Below, one piece after another: positions 10,919 through 21,432 of a stretch of 64,000 nucleotides of DNA. A model generated the notes under the pieces. The model saw only the letters and a list, made by a program, of their open reading frames with translations, made no database searches and was not told the origin of the DNA. The DNA lies in assembly GCA_012656075.1 (NCBI GenBank), contig JAAKBF010000323.1:62001-126000 (forward strand). Direction: 5' to 3'. How positions within the stretch are numbered: the first letter of the stretch is position 1; the number at the start of each line of letters is the position of its first letter. This DNA comes from Phytophthora hibernalis (lineage: Eukaryota > Oomycota > Peronosporomycetes > Peronosporales > Peronosporaceae). The translations under genes were made by a program, and so were the position numbers.

Positions 10919-11019
10919 TATGTGCTGCACATAATATGCATGACCATCGCTCATCCAAAAGGGACGAGGGGAGCGGAGCCCCATTGTAGGTCATGCAAGA
11001 TATGCCCACTAGTGAAGTG

Positions 11020-11502
11020 TTGAGTCAACCTTGGAGCCGGTGACCATGTTAGCAGCGAGCGAGGTGACGGATTCCGCGCAGAGGTTGGTGTAGGTCTTAA
11101 AGGTCTCCGAAACCCACCGTCCGTGAAATTGGATCGTCAGGGCATCCACTCCTGCTCAATACATGTGGCTTGCACCCCGGCACAGAAGGAGTGTGAGGCG
11201 AAGTTCCTTGGATTCTCGCCATTCAGTACAGCGGTCTTCTTGATCGCACTCGACAGGTGTGCCATTGAAATACACGCCAGATGGCCGGTGCGTCCCAGGT
11301 ACACTGCCACTGGTATACCGGGAGGGAGGTTTTGTCTTGATCGTAGAAGAGGAAGAGCACCGAAGACAGAGCACAGGAATACGTGATCTGAACGATACAA
11401 CATTCTAGCTGTTGCATGCCCGCACTGATGGCAAGTGTACCGATTGAGCTTCAGTCGCCGATAATGTCGGAGACCCGCCACGTCCAGGACAACCAGGTCC
11501 TC
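11020..11502 (-). pseudogene. Tyrosine recombinase C-terminal fragment (Crypton-like), decayed
   Basis: Reading downward from about 11500: LDVAGLRHYRRLKLNRY, MLYRSDHVFLCSVFGALPLL, then ENPRNFASHSFCAGVQA, then in another frame VDALTIQFHGRWVSETFKTY. The order H-x-x-R region, then GRW and a nucleophilic Tyr, is that of tyrosine recombinases of Crypton or DIRS-type elements. The Arg of the usual HSLRAGGAT is Cys here, and at least one frameshift separates the parts. The 5' end is cut by the LTR that starts at 11503. Confidence 0.6.
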
Positions 11503-12466
11503 TGTGTCGAGTAGTGCCTTAGCAGAAATCTGCAAAGTCGTCCTCGCACAAATCCTACGCGTTAACGTCGGGCAAATTCCCGGTTGTTTGAGTAGCGTAT
11601 CTCTGGGTGGTGTGATCCAAGTTGGTTAGGAACCTTGAAGCGTGCTTCTCAGGCGCAGCGCGGATTCTCCTCGCTCTGCGTCGCTCTTGCTCTGACGTCT
11701 CACTCGTGCGTGACGACGTCCTCTCCTCTTTGACCTTGGGCGTGCGGCGTTATCGGGCCAGCGTTTCCTCGGTTGTGCACGGCGTTATCGGGCCAGTGCG
11801 TTCTTCGTCTTTGGCGTCGGGTTATCAGCAACGCCTGGACGGTATCGTTTAACGTGTCCCTCCTATTGGGCACGGGTTGAGTACACCGATCCAGCAGCGG
11901 ACGACGTGGCCGGTTATCCTGGGGCTCTTCTCGGTCGAGGCTGCTGGCTCTTGGAACGAAGGAAATCCACTTGCGTATCACAAAGAGAATTCGGGACTGA
12001 GCCTTATGTTGTCCTATCCTATCAATGCCTTCCTCGCCACTCGTTGGCCTTCTGGCTTTCTTCCTATCAATACTTACCCATCATTGTTGTCCTGACTTGC
12101 CCTGATCGCGTGACCCAGTTGCCACATCGGGGTCAGTCGGGTTGCTTGATCGGGGTCTTCCGAGTTGCTAGATCGGGGTCCGTCGAGTTGCCAGATCGGG
12201 GTCCGTCGGTCGGGGTTGTAGATCGGGGCGTAAACATTGTCTCCGACCGTGGTTCCCCGTGTCGCAGGCCTCGTCCCACGGTTGCATATAAACGGGGCGG
12301 AGCCGCTGCCTGATCTGTCTCCGTCTTTCCTGCGGAAAATTCCGTTTCCCGTCGCGCCGGGTCGACATCCATCAAAACGGTCAGCCAGACTTCGTCACTC
12401 TCCGGCACTCCGCTTTTACGTCGGCATTCCGCGTTGCACCGTCCTTCGACAGACCGCTTCTCCACA
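11503..12466 (-). repeat. LTR 1 of the gypsy family
   Basis: About 964 bp; same sequence as the four other LTRs. It runs from a TGTG...GAGTAG end to CTTCTCCACA, opposite to the orientation used by the gag-pol element at 12596. Its left neighbour is the recombinase pseudogene; its right neighbour is a fragment of the antisense gene, so it is not paired with an internal region on its left. Confidence 0.85.
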
Positions 12467-12595
12467 CAGCTCACCTTGGGTCACGGACAACTCCTGCCGT
12501 GCAGCGTCCAGCGCCGCGCAGACACGCGCCGGGGCCAGGGATGTGGACGACCGGAGCCGGAGGGATCACCAACGGACGTCTACCAGAGTCGCAAG
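12467..12595 (-). other. Fragment of the element's antisense gene (end next to 3' LTR)
   Basis: 129 bp matching, in inverse orientation, the segment that directly follows LTR3 at 24944-25070. In gag-pol orientation it is the last internal piece before a 3' LTR, so LTR2 is preceded by the end of one element and followed by the start of another. It begins within a few bases of where element 1 stops at 23986. Confidence 0.7.
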
Positions 12596-13558
12596 TGGAG
12601 AAGCGGTCTGTCGAAGGACGGTGCAACGCGGAATGCCGACGTGAAAGTGGAGTGCCGGAGAGTGACGAAGTCTGGCTGACCGTTTTGATGGATGTCGACC
12701 TGGCGCGACGGGAAACGGAATTTTCCGCAGGAAAGACGGAGACAGATCAGGCAGCGGCTCCGCCCCGTTTATATGCAACCGTGGGACGAGGCCTGCGACA
12801 CGGGGAACCACGGTCGGAGACAATGTTTACGCCCCGATCTACAACCCCGACCGACGGACCCCGATCTGGCAACTCGACGGACCCCGATCTAGCAACTCGG
12901 AAGACCCCGATCAAGCAACCCGACTGACCCCGATGTGGCAACTGGGTCACGCGATCAGGGCAAGTCAGGACAACAATGATGGGTAAGTATTGATAGGAAG
13001 AAAGCCAGAAGGCCAACGAGTGGCGAGGAAGGCATTGATAGGATAGGACAACATAAGGCTCAGTCCCGAATTCTCTTTGTGATACGCAAGTGGATTTCCT
13101 TCGTTCCAAGAGCCAGCAGTCTCGACCAAGAAGAGCACCAAGATAAATCGGCCCCGTCGTCCGCTGCTGGATCGGTGATCTCAACCCCAACATCCCGTGC
13201 CCAATAGGAGGGACACGTTAAACGATACCGTCCAGGCGTTGCTGATAACCCGACGCCGAAGACGAAGAACGCACTGGCCCGATAACGCCGTGCACAACCG
13301 AGGAAACGCCGGCCCGATAACGCCGCAAGGTCAAAGAGGAGAGGACGTCATCACGCACGAGTGAGACGTCAGAGCAAGAGCGACGCAGAGCGAGGAGAAT
13401 CCGCGCTGCGCCTGAGAAGCACGCTTCAAGGTTCCTAACCAACTTGGATCACACCCCACAGAGATACGCTACTCAAACAACCGGGAATTTCCCGACGTTA
13501 ACGCGTAGGGTTTGTGCGAGGACGACTTTGCAGATTTCTGCTAAGGCGCTACTCCACA
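12596..13558 (+). repeat. LTR 2 (5' LTR of element 1)
   Basis: 963 bp, TGGAGAAGCGG...GCGCTACTCCACA, followed directly by a primer-binding site and gag, which sets the sense orientation of the family. It contains direct repeats with a GATCGGGGTC core and two copies of a GGCGTTATCGGGCC unit (all read on the other strand). Confidence 0.9.
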
Positions 13559-13559
13559 A

Positions 13560-13575
13560 TGGTGCCGCGACCCGG
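13560..13575 (+). promoter_or_regulatory. Primer-binding site of element 1
   Basis: TGGTGCCGCGACCCGG lies one base after the LTR end. TGG pairs with the CCA end of a tRNA and the rest looks like a T-arm and acceptor complement; I cannot name the tRNA. Confidence 0.65.
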
Positions 13576-15476
13576 AGTAATACTCCGGAAGATGGGGTAA
13601 CGATCAAGAAGGAACCGGAAGCGGGAGCGCCGTCGATCAGAAGGTCGTGGACGGCAAGTGAGCTCGAGGAGAGACCTGACGCGTCGTGGAGCTCCGAGGG
13701 AACCTTCACGACAGGCCATGGTGCTAGCGATAAAGAGGAGGCGTTCGAAGAATAGTTCGCCGTTCCCGATGTGGCTTCCCGGAAGCCACCAAGGGTCTTG
13801 ACTCCCGTCGAGAACCCTCCGGTCCGAAGTCTGTAAAGACCGAAGACCAACAAACCCCGTCCGCCAAGCCCAGTCGCAAGAACAAGAAGTCGAAGAAGAA
13901 GCTACGCGCGCCAGGTTCGGTGGACGACATCCCGCTAAAGCCGGCCGACAAAGACGCGGGACGAGAGTATACGGCCGACGAACTAGCCTACGGCCTGAGT
14001 CGCGTCGAGCTGTTCAGACAGCTGGAGCGTCATCCGGTTTTGGACTTCCTCAAGCCGAAGCTAATCGGAGAGCTCCGAGGTCCCTGCCCGATCCCCGTCC
14101 TGGAGGATCTCACGAGCGTACGCCTTGCGGAGTCGGCGCTTTTCAAGATGCTGCGCGGTTCAGGTTTCGTGTTTGGGGGCGTTCGAGATGGAGAAGGTAT
14201 ACGACTGGGACTTGTTGTCCTGGAAAGACGCGATTCACGTACTCATCGACCCCCTGGTGGTGTTGGTCGGGACGGTGAAAGCTCCGTCGCAGAGCCCACT
14301 CAAAGACAGCTCAACCTCGACGCAACCGCACCCACCCGCTTCTGTACCGGGCCACAACTCCGACAGTAGCATCGAGTCGCCTAAACGGATGCAGATGCCT
14401 CCAGGCCGACCGCCGTGGGTGAAGCGAGCGCAGGCCCTACCAGCCTACCACTTACCACAGCGGGTGCCTACTTCCACAAAGGTCTTGGCGTCGCCACAAC
14501 AGGAGACCCCGACCGCAAGCGAAGGAGCAATTCCCAAGTCGCTCGAAGACGCGTTAGTCCGTCTGATGCAATCGACGATGATGCGCACCTCCGTTTCCCG
14601 GTACAGGGCGCTACGGTGACCGCCCCGCTGTAGATGGCCGAGCCGAAGCCCGCGACGACGACCCCTCAAGCGGACGTCGATGTGTCCATGGAATCGGTGA
14701 GCTCGCGCGGGTCGACGCACGCCAAAGAGACTCCACGCGGCCGTGACGAAGACCCAGACGACTTGTTCGACCTAGATAATGGTACGACCGGGAACACGGC
14801 CGCGATCTCCTCTGCCACGGCCGGTGTTGCCAGCGGAGGAGTGACGCGTGTACGTCTATCCGCGTTCTCGGAACTGAAGGAGTTCCACGGACGCGATGCC
14901 AGCGAGGAGAAAGCCCGAGCCTGGCTGAATCGGGTCAAGTCCGCGTCTAGACAGGATGGGATGACGGGCGAAGAAGTGTGTGCCCTGTTCGGAGATCTGA
15001 TGTCGGGCCCAGCACGCTAATGGTATCTGCAGCTACGTCGCAATGTCAAGAAGTCGTGGACAAACCTGACGGAGCAGTTCCGTATTCAGTATTGCGGGAA
15101 GGGAGTGTCGATGGCGAGCAGATATTATCACGCGGCCAAACGCTCCGATGAAACGCCACTTGAATATCTGTATCGGGTGAACGTAGCTGGCATGCGAGCC
15201 AACGTCCACTACGACGACGGCTCGGTGGAAGAAAAGAGGGAACATGTCGAGCTCTTCATCCATACGCTCGACACGCAAGAACAAGAGCTGGCCTCCCGTC
15301 TGACCTTGATGGAGATTCCCGATGTCCAGACGTTGGAGAAGAAACTACGCGCCCGGCAACGGGGACTAGCTCGTCAAAAGAAGACTCTTTCGGATCCAAC
15401 AAGTTCCGTCGGAAAGCACCCCACCGTCACGACCGGCTCGCGCGATTCACGCGATTCAGACCGCGGCGGACGAATG
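13569..15476 (+). pseudogene. Gag of element 1
   Basis: Nucleocapsid-forming structural polyprotein. The N-terminal part (YTADELAYGLSRVELFRQL) is followed by a Pro/Ser-rich linker, then a retrotransposon-gag core with LSAFSELKEFHGRDASEEKA, AWLNRVKSASRQDGM and FGDLMSGPAR, a TAA stop at 15018-15020, then WYLQLRRNVKKSWTNLTEQF and a helical stretch to 15476. The stop sits inside the conserved ARxWYxQL motif and is shared with element 2. Other parts are in different frames. Confidence 0.75.
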
Positions 15477-15513
15477 TGACTCGGGACGCGATGATCAGGA
15501 TATCAACGACCAG

Positions 15514-15876
15514 TTGTACGACCAGGATCGGGATGCCGAAGAACGAGCTCGACTGCTGACGACCGGCCACGCGCCCTCGGGCGAAAACACGCGTCGCAGC
15601 CCCGTCGCAGACGACCCAAGACCGGATCGTCCCAAATGTCGTCAATGTGGCTCACGCCGTCATACAGAGGAAGACTGTTGGGCACTGCTGACTTGCCAGA
15701 AGTGTGGAGGGCATCATCCGTCTGATCGTTGCCTACGGACCTGCAAAGCTTGCGGGGAAGTCCGTGAAGCAGGGAAATGCCCGTTGGAAGAATTCTTCAA
15801 CCAACTTCGTCAGTGGTACAGCCCGCAGAAACACGCTGGAATGCTGCCGTCGCAGGCCGAAAAGATGTTAAACTAG
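15514..15876 (+). pseudogene. Gag zinc-knuckle segment of element 1
   Basis: Reads CRQCGSRRHTEEDCW, CQKCGGHHPSDRC and CKACGEV, i.e. CCHC-type knuckles that bind the element RNA during packaging. It follows an Asp/Arg-rich linker and ends at a stop at 15876. The downstream protease frame overlaps its end. Confidence 0.7.
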
Positions 15877-17021
15877 ATCGCTCGCTGGTTGGAAAGCCAG
15901 TACGAGACGAGCGGTCCGTTTCCGTCTATGCGTATGTGGCCCAGAGACTATCCGAGGGAGTCAAGGAAGACCTGACTACCCCGGTCGATAATACATGTGA
16001 ACTCAACCGGGAACCCACCTCGTATGAACGTGCTCCCCGGGTGTTAAATATTCGACGCCCGGACGACTATGAGAGGGAGACTCCGTTGGACGTGATTGAC
16101 TTGCAGCCAGGAGAACGGCGCGGATACTGGAAATATTACGCGCCGGACAAGTGGTACCGACAGGCCAAGATTAATGGAAAGCTTAATAACCGCCGTGCGA
16201 CTCTGTTGCTCGATACTGGTGCCGAGGTGTCCATTATAGACACCACCTTTGCTCGTGAGGTAGGCTGCCAGATCGACACGGGCGTGACGCAGAACTGCGT
16301 CGGGATCCGGGACGAGACGTATTACACGGTGGGAAGGACGCGGATCAAAGTGACCTTAGGCGGAAACCTGGTGTACTTCTTGAACATATGGGTCGGAGAG
16401 CTTGTCGGTCAAGACGCGATTTTGGGGATGAACTTCATGGTCCCAGAAGGGGTCCGCATCGACACTGCGGACGACACGGCATGCCTACCCGACGAAGTGA
16501 GGATCCAGATGATCGGAAGAAGACCGTTGTATGGCGCGAAGATGCACCCGGTCACGGTTAAAAGTGGGGACTCCGTGAGGATCGACCCTGGAAGATCGCA
16601 CGATGTTCCCCTCCGACCAGATAAGAACACTCCGAAGCTCTGGGTCACCAGAAGAGACTTGTGGGTAACCTCCGTCGTTAAAGGGAAGATCGGGCGGCGT
16701 ACGTACTTGCGGATAACCAATATCGCCGATAAAACGGTCTCAATTGACTCGCTCGTGACTCTAGCCTGGTGGACGGCCGACGACGCTCTGCCGCGAGAAT
16801 TCGGTTTCGTCCAGGCAAACTCGCGACGGTTCAAGGAATGGCAGAACCTCGCGTACGGTGCCACCTGCGATGCAGACGACCACTGGTCCGACGAAAGCAG
16901 CGATGGACCCGGTGGGCCTTTGGTGGAACACCCGACCTACGAGACTCCCAAAGGAATCCTACATCGAGAAGAAGACCCGCCGTCAGGTCAGGGAGGGAAC
17001 AGAATCGGCCGCCCAAGGTGA
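15777..17021 (+). pseudogene. Aspartic protease region of element 1
   Basis: Retroviral-type aspartic protease that processes the polyprotein. The active-site motif LLDTGAEVSIIDTTF is at about 16205-16250, followed by the flap-like YYTVGRTRIKVTLGG and the second half ILGMNFMVPEGVRIDT. The domain is intact in this frame. Downstream the frame overlaps the reverse transcriptase frame by about 250 bases. Confidence 0.8.
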
Positions 17022-19402
17022 TGGTGACACTCATCACCCCGAAACGGGGAGAGGACCCCAGACAGCCACACGAACGGGGACAGGGGACGACCGCGGTCGG
17101 AACCTCGAACGAAGAAGTGTGTGATGACGATCCTGAGATACCACCGGGAAAGGCGGGAGAGCCGGACCAGATAAATCCGGTGACCGAGAATAAAACGGGC
17201 GACGTTGAGGCTGAGGACGCTGTAATCTTCCACGAAGGTTCGGAGCTCTTCGCCGAAGAATTGCAAGCAGAGATGGCTGTCCTCCCAGAAATCTCCCTGA
17301 CCGAAGAAGTGAAGATCGAAGATCTCAAGGTCGGACGACCTACCGGAGTGACGCCGGAGATCGCAGCGAAGAAGAGGAGCGGCTACGTCAAATCATCTGG
17401 AAGCGGCGGAAATGGCTGATCGGGAAGGGCAACGCTTTACCTCCCGCGGCCATTGGAGTCGTCTGTGATATTGACGTAGGCGACGCGAAACCCGTAGCGC
17501 AACGTGTACGCAAGCTACCGCCCAAGTTTAGAGAGCCAGTCTCGGCTCTACTCAAGGGGCTCCTCAGCGCGAAGATGATCCGACCCTCGAGATCCCCATG
17601 GGCCTCGCCAATCGTGGTGATCGTGAAGAAGAATGGAATCGACATTCGATTCTGCATTGACTATCGCTTGGTGAACGGGTTGACTCAATTGATGGTATAT
17701 CCCATGCCACTGATCAACGACCTGCTCGAAGACTTGGACAAGTACCTTTGGTACTGCTCGCTCGATATGGCAAGCGGATTTTGGGTCATCCCGACCGATC
17801 GAGCCCGGCTGGTATCAGCCTTCATCACCCCGTTCGGACTGTTCGAGTGGACGCGGATGCCGTTTGGATTGTGCAATGCACCGTAAATATACCAGCGACT
17901 GATCGACAACGCGCTCTACGGTTTTGGAGCGTCGCACCGGACCGCGAGACCCAAGACGTTTTCGACGGAGGAACACCAGCGGCCCCGGGCACCCGTCCGT
18001 GTTGGGCCGACGTTCGTACATTGACGATATCCTGATCGGAGGTTCGTCGTGGGGCGACCTATGCACGAAAGTGGAACGTTTGCTAGACGCCTGTGAGAAA
18101 TGGCACCTATCCATCAGCGTGGAGAAGAGCGAGTGGGGTATGTCCAAGGTCGCGTATTTGGGTCACAGTGTGTCAGAATTCGGACTGGAAGCGAAGCCGA
18201 AGAATTTGGAGTCGCTGACAGCTCTGACGTTCCCGCGCACGTTGAAAGGACTCCAATCTTTCTTGGGTAGCCTCAACTATTACCACAGGTTCATCGCAGA
18301 TTTCGCGATCTACGCGACCACGTTATATTCTCTCTCTGAAGCGGACTTCGACGAATACACCTCCAAGCCGGGCGTGCACTCCCAACCAAAGTGGACGCAT
18401 GCTCTCAACGCTTTTGATACGCTCAAAGCAAAGTTTGCACAGACCCCGATGCTGAAACACATCGACGAGGCGCGGGACCCGATCGTGATCGTATACGCTA
18501 GTGAATGGGCGATCTCGGCCGTCCTCGCACAGACCCACGACGGTGTGTGTATGCCGGTGAAGTTCGCTAGTCGCACGCTGAAGCCGAACGAGCTGAACTA
18601 CGACATCGTCGAGAAAGAGATCTTGGCACTCCTACGCGTCCTGAGTGATTGTTTCACCATGTTAGCCGGGAAAACGGTTCGCGTCTTAACCCGACACACG
18701 ACAATGGCTTGGTTGTTCCGATCAAAGGGACTACAGGGACGTTTGTCGCAATGGGCCGCGATCTTGTCACCATGGAAACGGGACATATGCCGATCTGCGA
18801 AAGGAGAAGAGGAAATCCTGGGTACTCTAGCCGCGAGCATCACGCCACGGGCATTCGTCGTTGCGGCGTTGGAAGACATCGCTCCACGAAAACGTCCGTC
18901 GAGGGCTACCGACATCCCGACTCCGACCATAGCAGCTGGGGAGGAACTACACGTCATGAGTTTTAATGGTTCCGCAAAGGCCAAACGAGAGGGCGGTGCG
19001 TTTAGTGCTGTCATCTGGAAACTACCCGGATGGAAGATCGTGCACGCGGCATCAGGCTACGCCACGGATCTTACTGTCAATAAAGCTGAATATCGTGGCA
19101 TGCTGCTGGGATACTCGCTTCTGGATGAGGTGAAAGTCTCTCGCTTGATTGTCTGCGGCGACTCGAACCTAGTCATCCGACAGATGAGGGACGAGATGGA
19201 CTGTCAGTCGCCAGGCCTGAAGTTACTGAAGCAACGGGCCCGGGACGTCCTACGAAAATGGCCGAATCACGACCTGTATAATGTACGACGAGATTGGAAC
19301 GCCAGCGCCGATCTTCTAGCAGGGCAGGCTCTCCAGCGTCAAGCCGGCATCAGAGCTCAGTCACCCGAAAAATTGCGAGACTTGAATACGCTAATCGCTT
19401 GA
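16769..19402 (+). pseudogene. Reverse transcriptase and two RNase H domains of element 1
   Basis: RT motifs in order: PSRSPWASPIVVIVKKNG, IDYRLVNGLTQ, LDMASGFWVI (first catalytic Asp), PFGLCNAP and the YIDDILIGG active site. A TAA at 17884 follows NAP, and several frame changes surround 17400 and 17900. A first RNase H (YASEWAISAVLAQT, VEKEILALLRVL) follows RT. A second one (SFNGSAKAKREGG, ATDLTVNKAEYRGMLLGYS, VCGDSNLVIRQM, RRDWNASAD) lies further on, as known for some oomycete and plant gypsy elements. In the second domain the usual first catalytic Asp (DGS) is Asn. Confidence 0.85.
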
Positions 19403-19408
19403 CGGAGG

Positions 19409-21432
19409 TCATCCGACCCAGGGAACGAGATCGGGTAGACCTCGACCGAGGATCTAAGACCTCCGATCCATATCCTGAGACGCCCGATCTAGGCCGATTA
19501 GGGGAAGAACTGGTCGGTAAGAGACCAGGGACCGCCCCGGTGTTGCCAGTGACCACGAGGTCAGCAGCGGCCCGAACCGCTCCAACCACCGACAGAACGC
19601 CGGGCGTTTTACAGGAATCGGTAGTACAGCGGTTGCGGCTTGATCGGATTCGGACCGCCCAAGACGAGGAACTCTGGGTCAAGAATCTCAAGAAGTATCT
19701 GAGCGGCGATCTTGGGGAACTCTCGCGACGAGAAGTGAAGAATTGCAGTAAGATCGCACACCAATATGAAGAAGGCGAAGGAGGCTTGCTCTACTACCAC
19801 GCAAAAGGCGATGAGTCGGCCGAAGAACGCGATATGATCATGAAGTTGGTAGTCCTGGAGACCTCCGCGAGGACGTGCTACACCACTATTACGCGAGCCT
19901 GGAAGGGGCCCACCAAGGAATTGTCCGACTTACCAACGGCTACGGCGCCATTTCCACTGGCCGGGACTATTCCGGAACGTACAGCGCTACGTAGGCGAGT
20001 GTACCGACTGCGAAACAGGAAAGGGGAGACCAACTATCCAAGGCGAATCTCCGGGTAACATCGTGGCAACGTACCCGTTCCAAGTTATCGCAATGAACCA
20101 TATCCCGTCACTGCCCGCGTCGTATAAAGAGAACACTGAACTCCTCATGTGGGTCGATCTTTTCACCGGTTTTGTAATCGTAAAGGCGAACAACTCCAGG
20201 ACGGCTCAGACCGTCGCGGAAGCGTACGAGGAAGCAGTATTCCGAAGGTTCGGAGCCAGCGAAGCCATCCGGCATGATCGGGAGCCGAGCTTCATGTCCG
20301 ACTTCTTCAGAGCATTCAATAAACTGATGGGCCAGAAGCAGCGAGCAACCCTCGCTTATCGACCGCAGGCCAATGGAGCTGCGGAACGCATGGTGCAAAC
20401 AATCACGAGAGCGATTAAGATGTACATCACGGATGTGGATCAGCGAGACTGGGACGAATACGCCGAGCGACTTACCTTCGCGCTGAACACGGCACATGAC
20501 CGCACGAGGAACGAAACCCCGTTTTACCTAGTACACGGTTGGGACCCCCGTCCACACTAGAAGCGTCGCTCGCGGTCAGCAACACGTCACGTCGCGACGC
20601 AGACGCCAGACGATGGAGGCTACGGATCCAACGACATTACAAAGCAGCACGAGCACAAGCGTTAGAATTGATCCGTGACGCGGTCAACACCCGAGCCCGT
20701 CTCCAAAACGAAGTCGCGACGGAACATCCGATCGAGGCTGGCTCACAGGTCTGGTTGTACCTGGATCGGGTTAAACCGGGCTACGCGCGTAAACTCGCGC
20801 ACCTGTGGCACGGCCCATTCCGCGTGGACGAGCTCATAAACACATACGTCGCACGTCTCGAGATCAGAGGTACGCCCTACCAGTTGTACCCGAACGTGCA
20901 CATCTCCAAGTTGAAACCCGTCCGAAAATTCTCGTCGCGGCCCGCGCTGTTACTGACCGTGCCTGCCGACGAACGATTCGATTTCGACGAGGAATTCCTC
21001 CCGGAAGACAGCTGGGGAATGCGTGACCTGGAGGAAGATGTACATGAGGTGGAGCAAATACTGGATATGCGCGACGGACGTACCACACGATATGGGCGGA
21101 TACGACGCGAATTCGAGGTGAAGTGGAAGGGTATCTTGGGTCGACGAACAAGATCTCAACTGTGGGGGCTGCAGTACGATTTCCTGCGGCAACGGACGGG
21201 CCGAAACCGGTTCGGCGTCATGCAATCGCATGAAAGCGTGGGCGCGACGGAAGCTGGCGCAGCAGAAGCGATGAGGCGGGGTAGGCGTCGGAGTAAGTCG
21301 ACAGGGTGGCCGTCGACAGGAGGAACGGAGAGGAACTCCACGTCTGGACAGGACCATATCGGAGCCCTTCGTCTTTCCCACCTTGACCCATTCGTCCGCC
21401 CTCCCAGACCACTTCCTGACTTGCGCCGATGA
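19409..21432 (+). pseudogene. Integrase and chromodomain of element 1
   Basis: The zinc-binding head is shifted in frame; the core reads VATYPFQVIAMNHIPSLPAS, LFTGFVIVKANNSRTAQ, YRPQANGAAERMVQTI, and then the C-terminal GPFRVDELINTYVARLEIRG. The first catalytic Asp of the usual MDHIPSLP is Asn here (20096-20098). After 20560 another frame carries LAHLWHGPFRV and a chromodomain: VEQILDMRDGRTTRYG, REFEVKWKG, LRQRTGRNRFGVMQSHE. Chromodomains of such elements guide integration to histone-marked chromatin. The final 50 or so residues are antisense to the effector frame. Confidence 0.85.

Noticed and set aside
12133..13193. Several 60-150-codon frames inside the LTRs
   Set aside because: All LTR copies show the same frames on both strands, with Arg/Thr/Pro-rich translations and no start context; they are LTR sequence, not genes.
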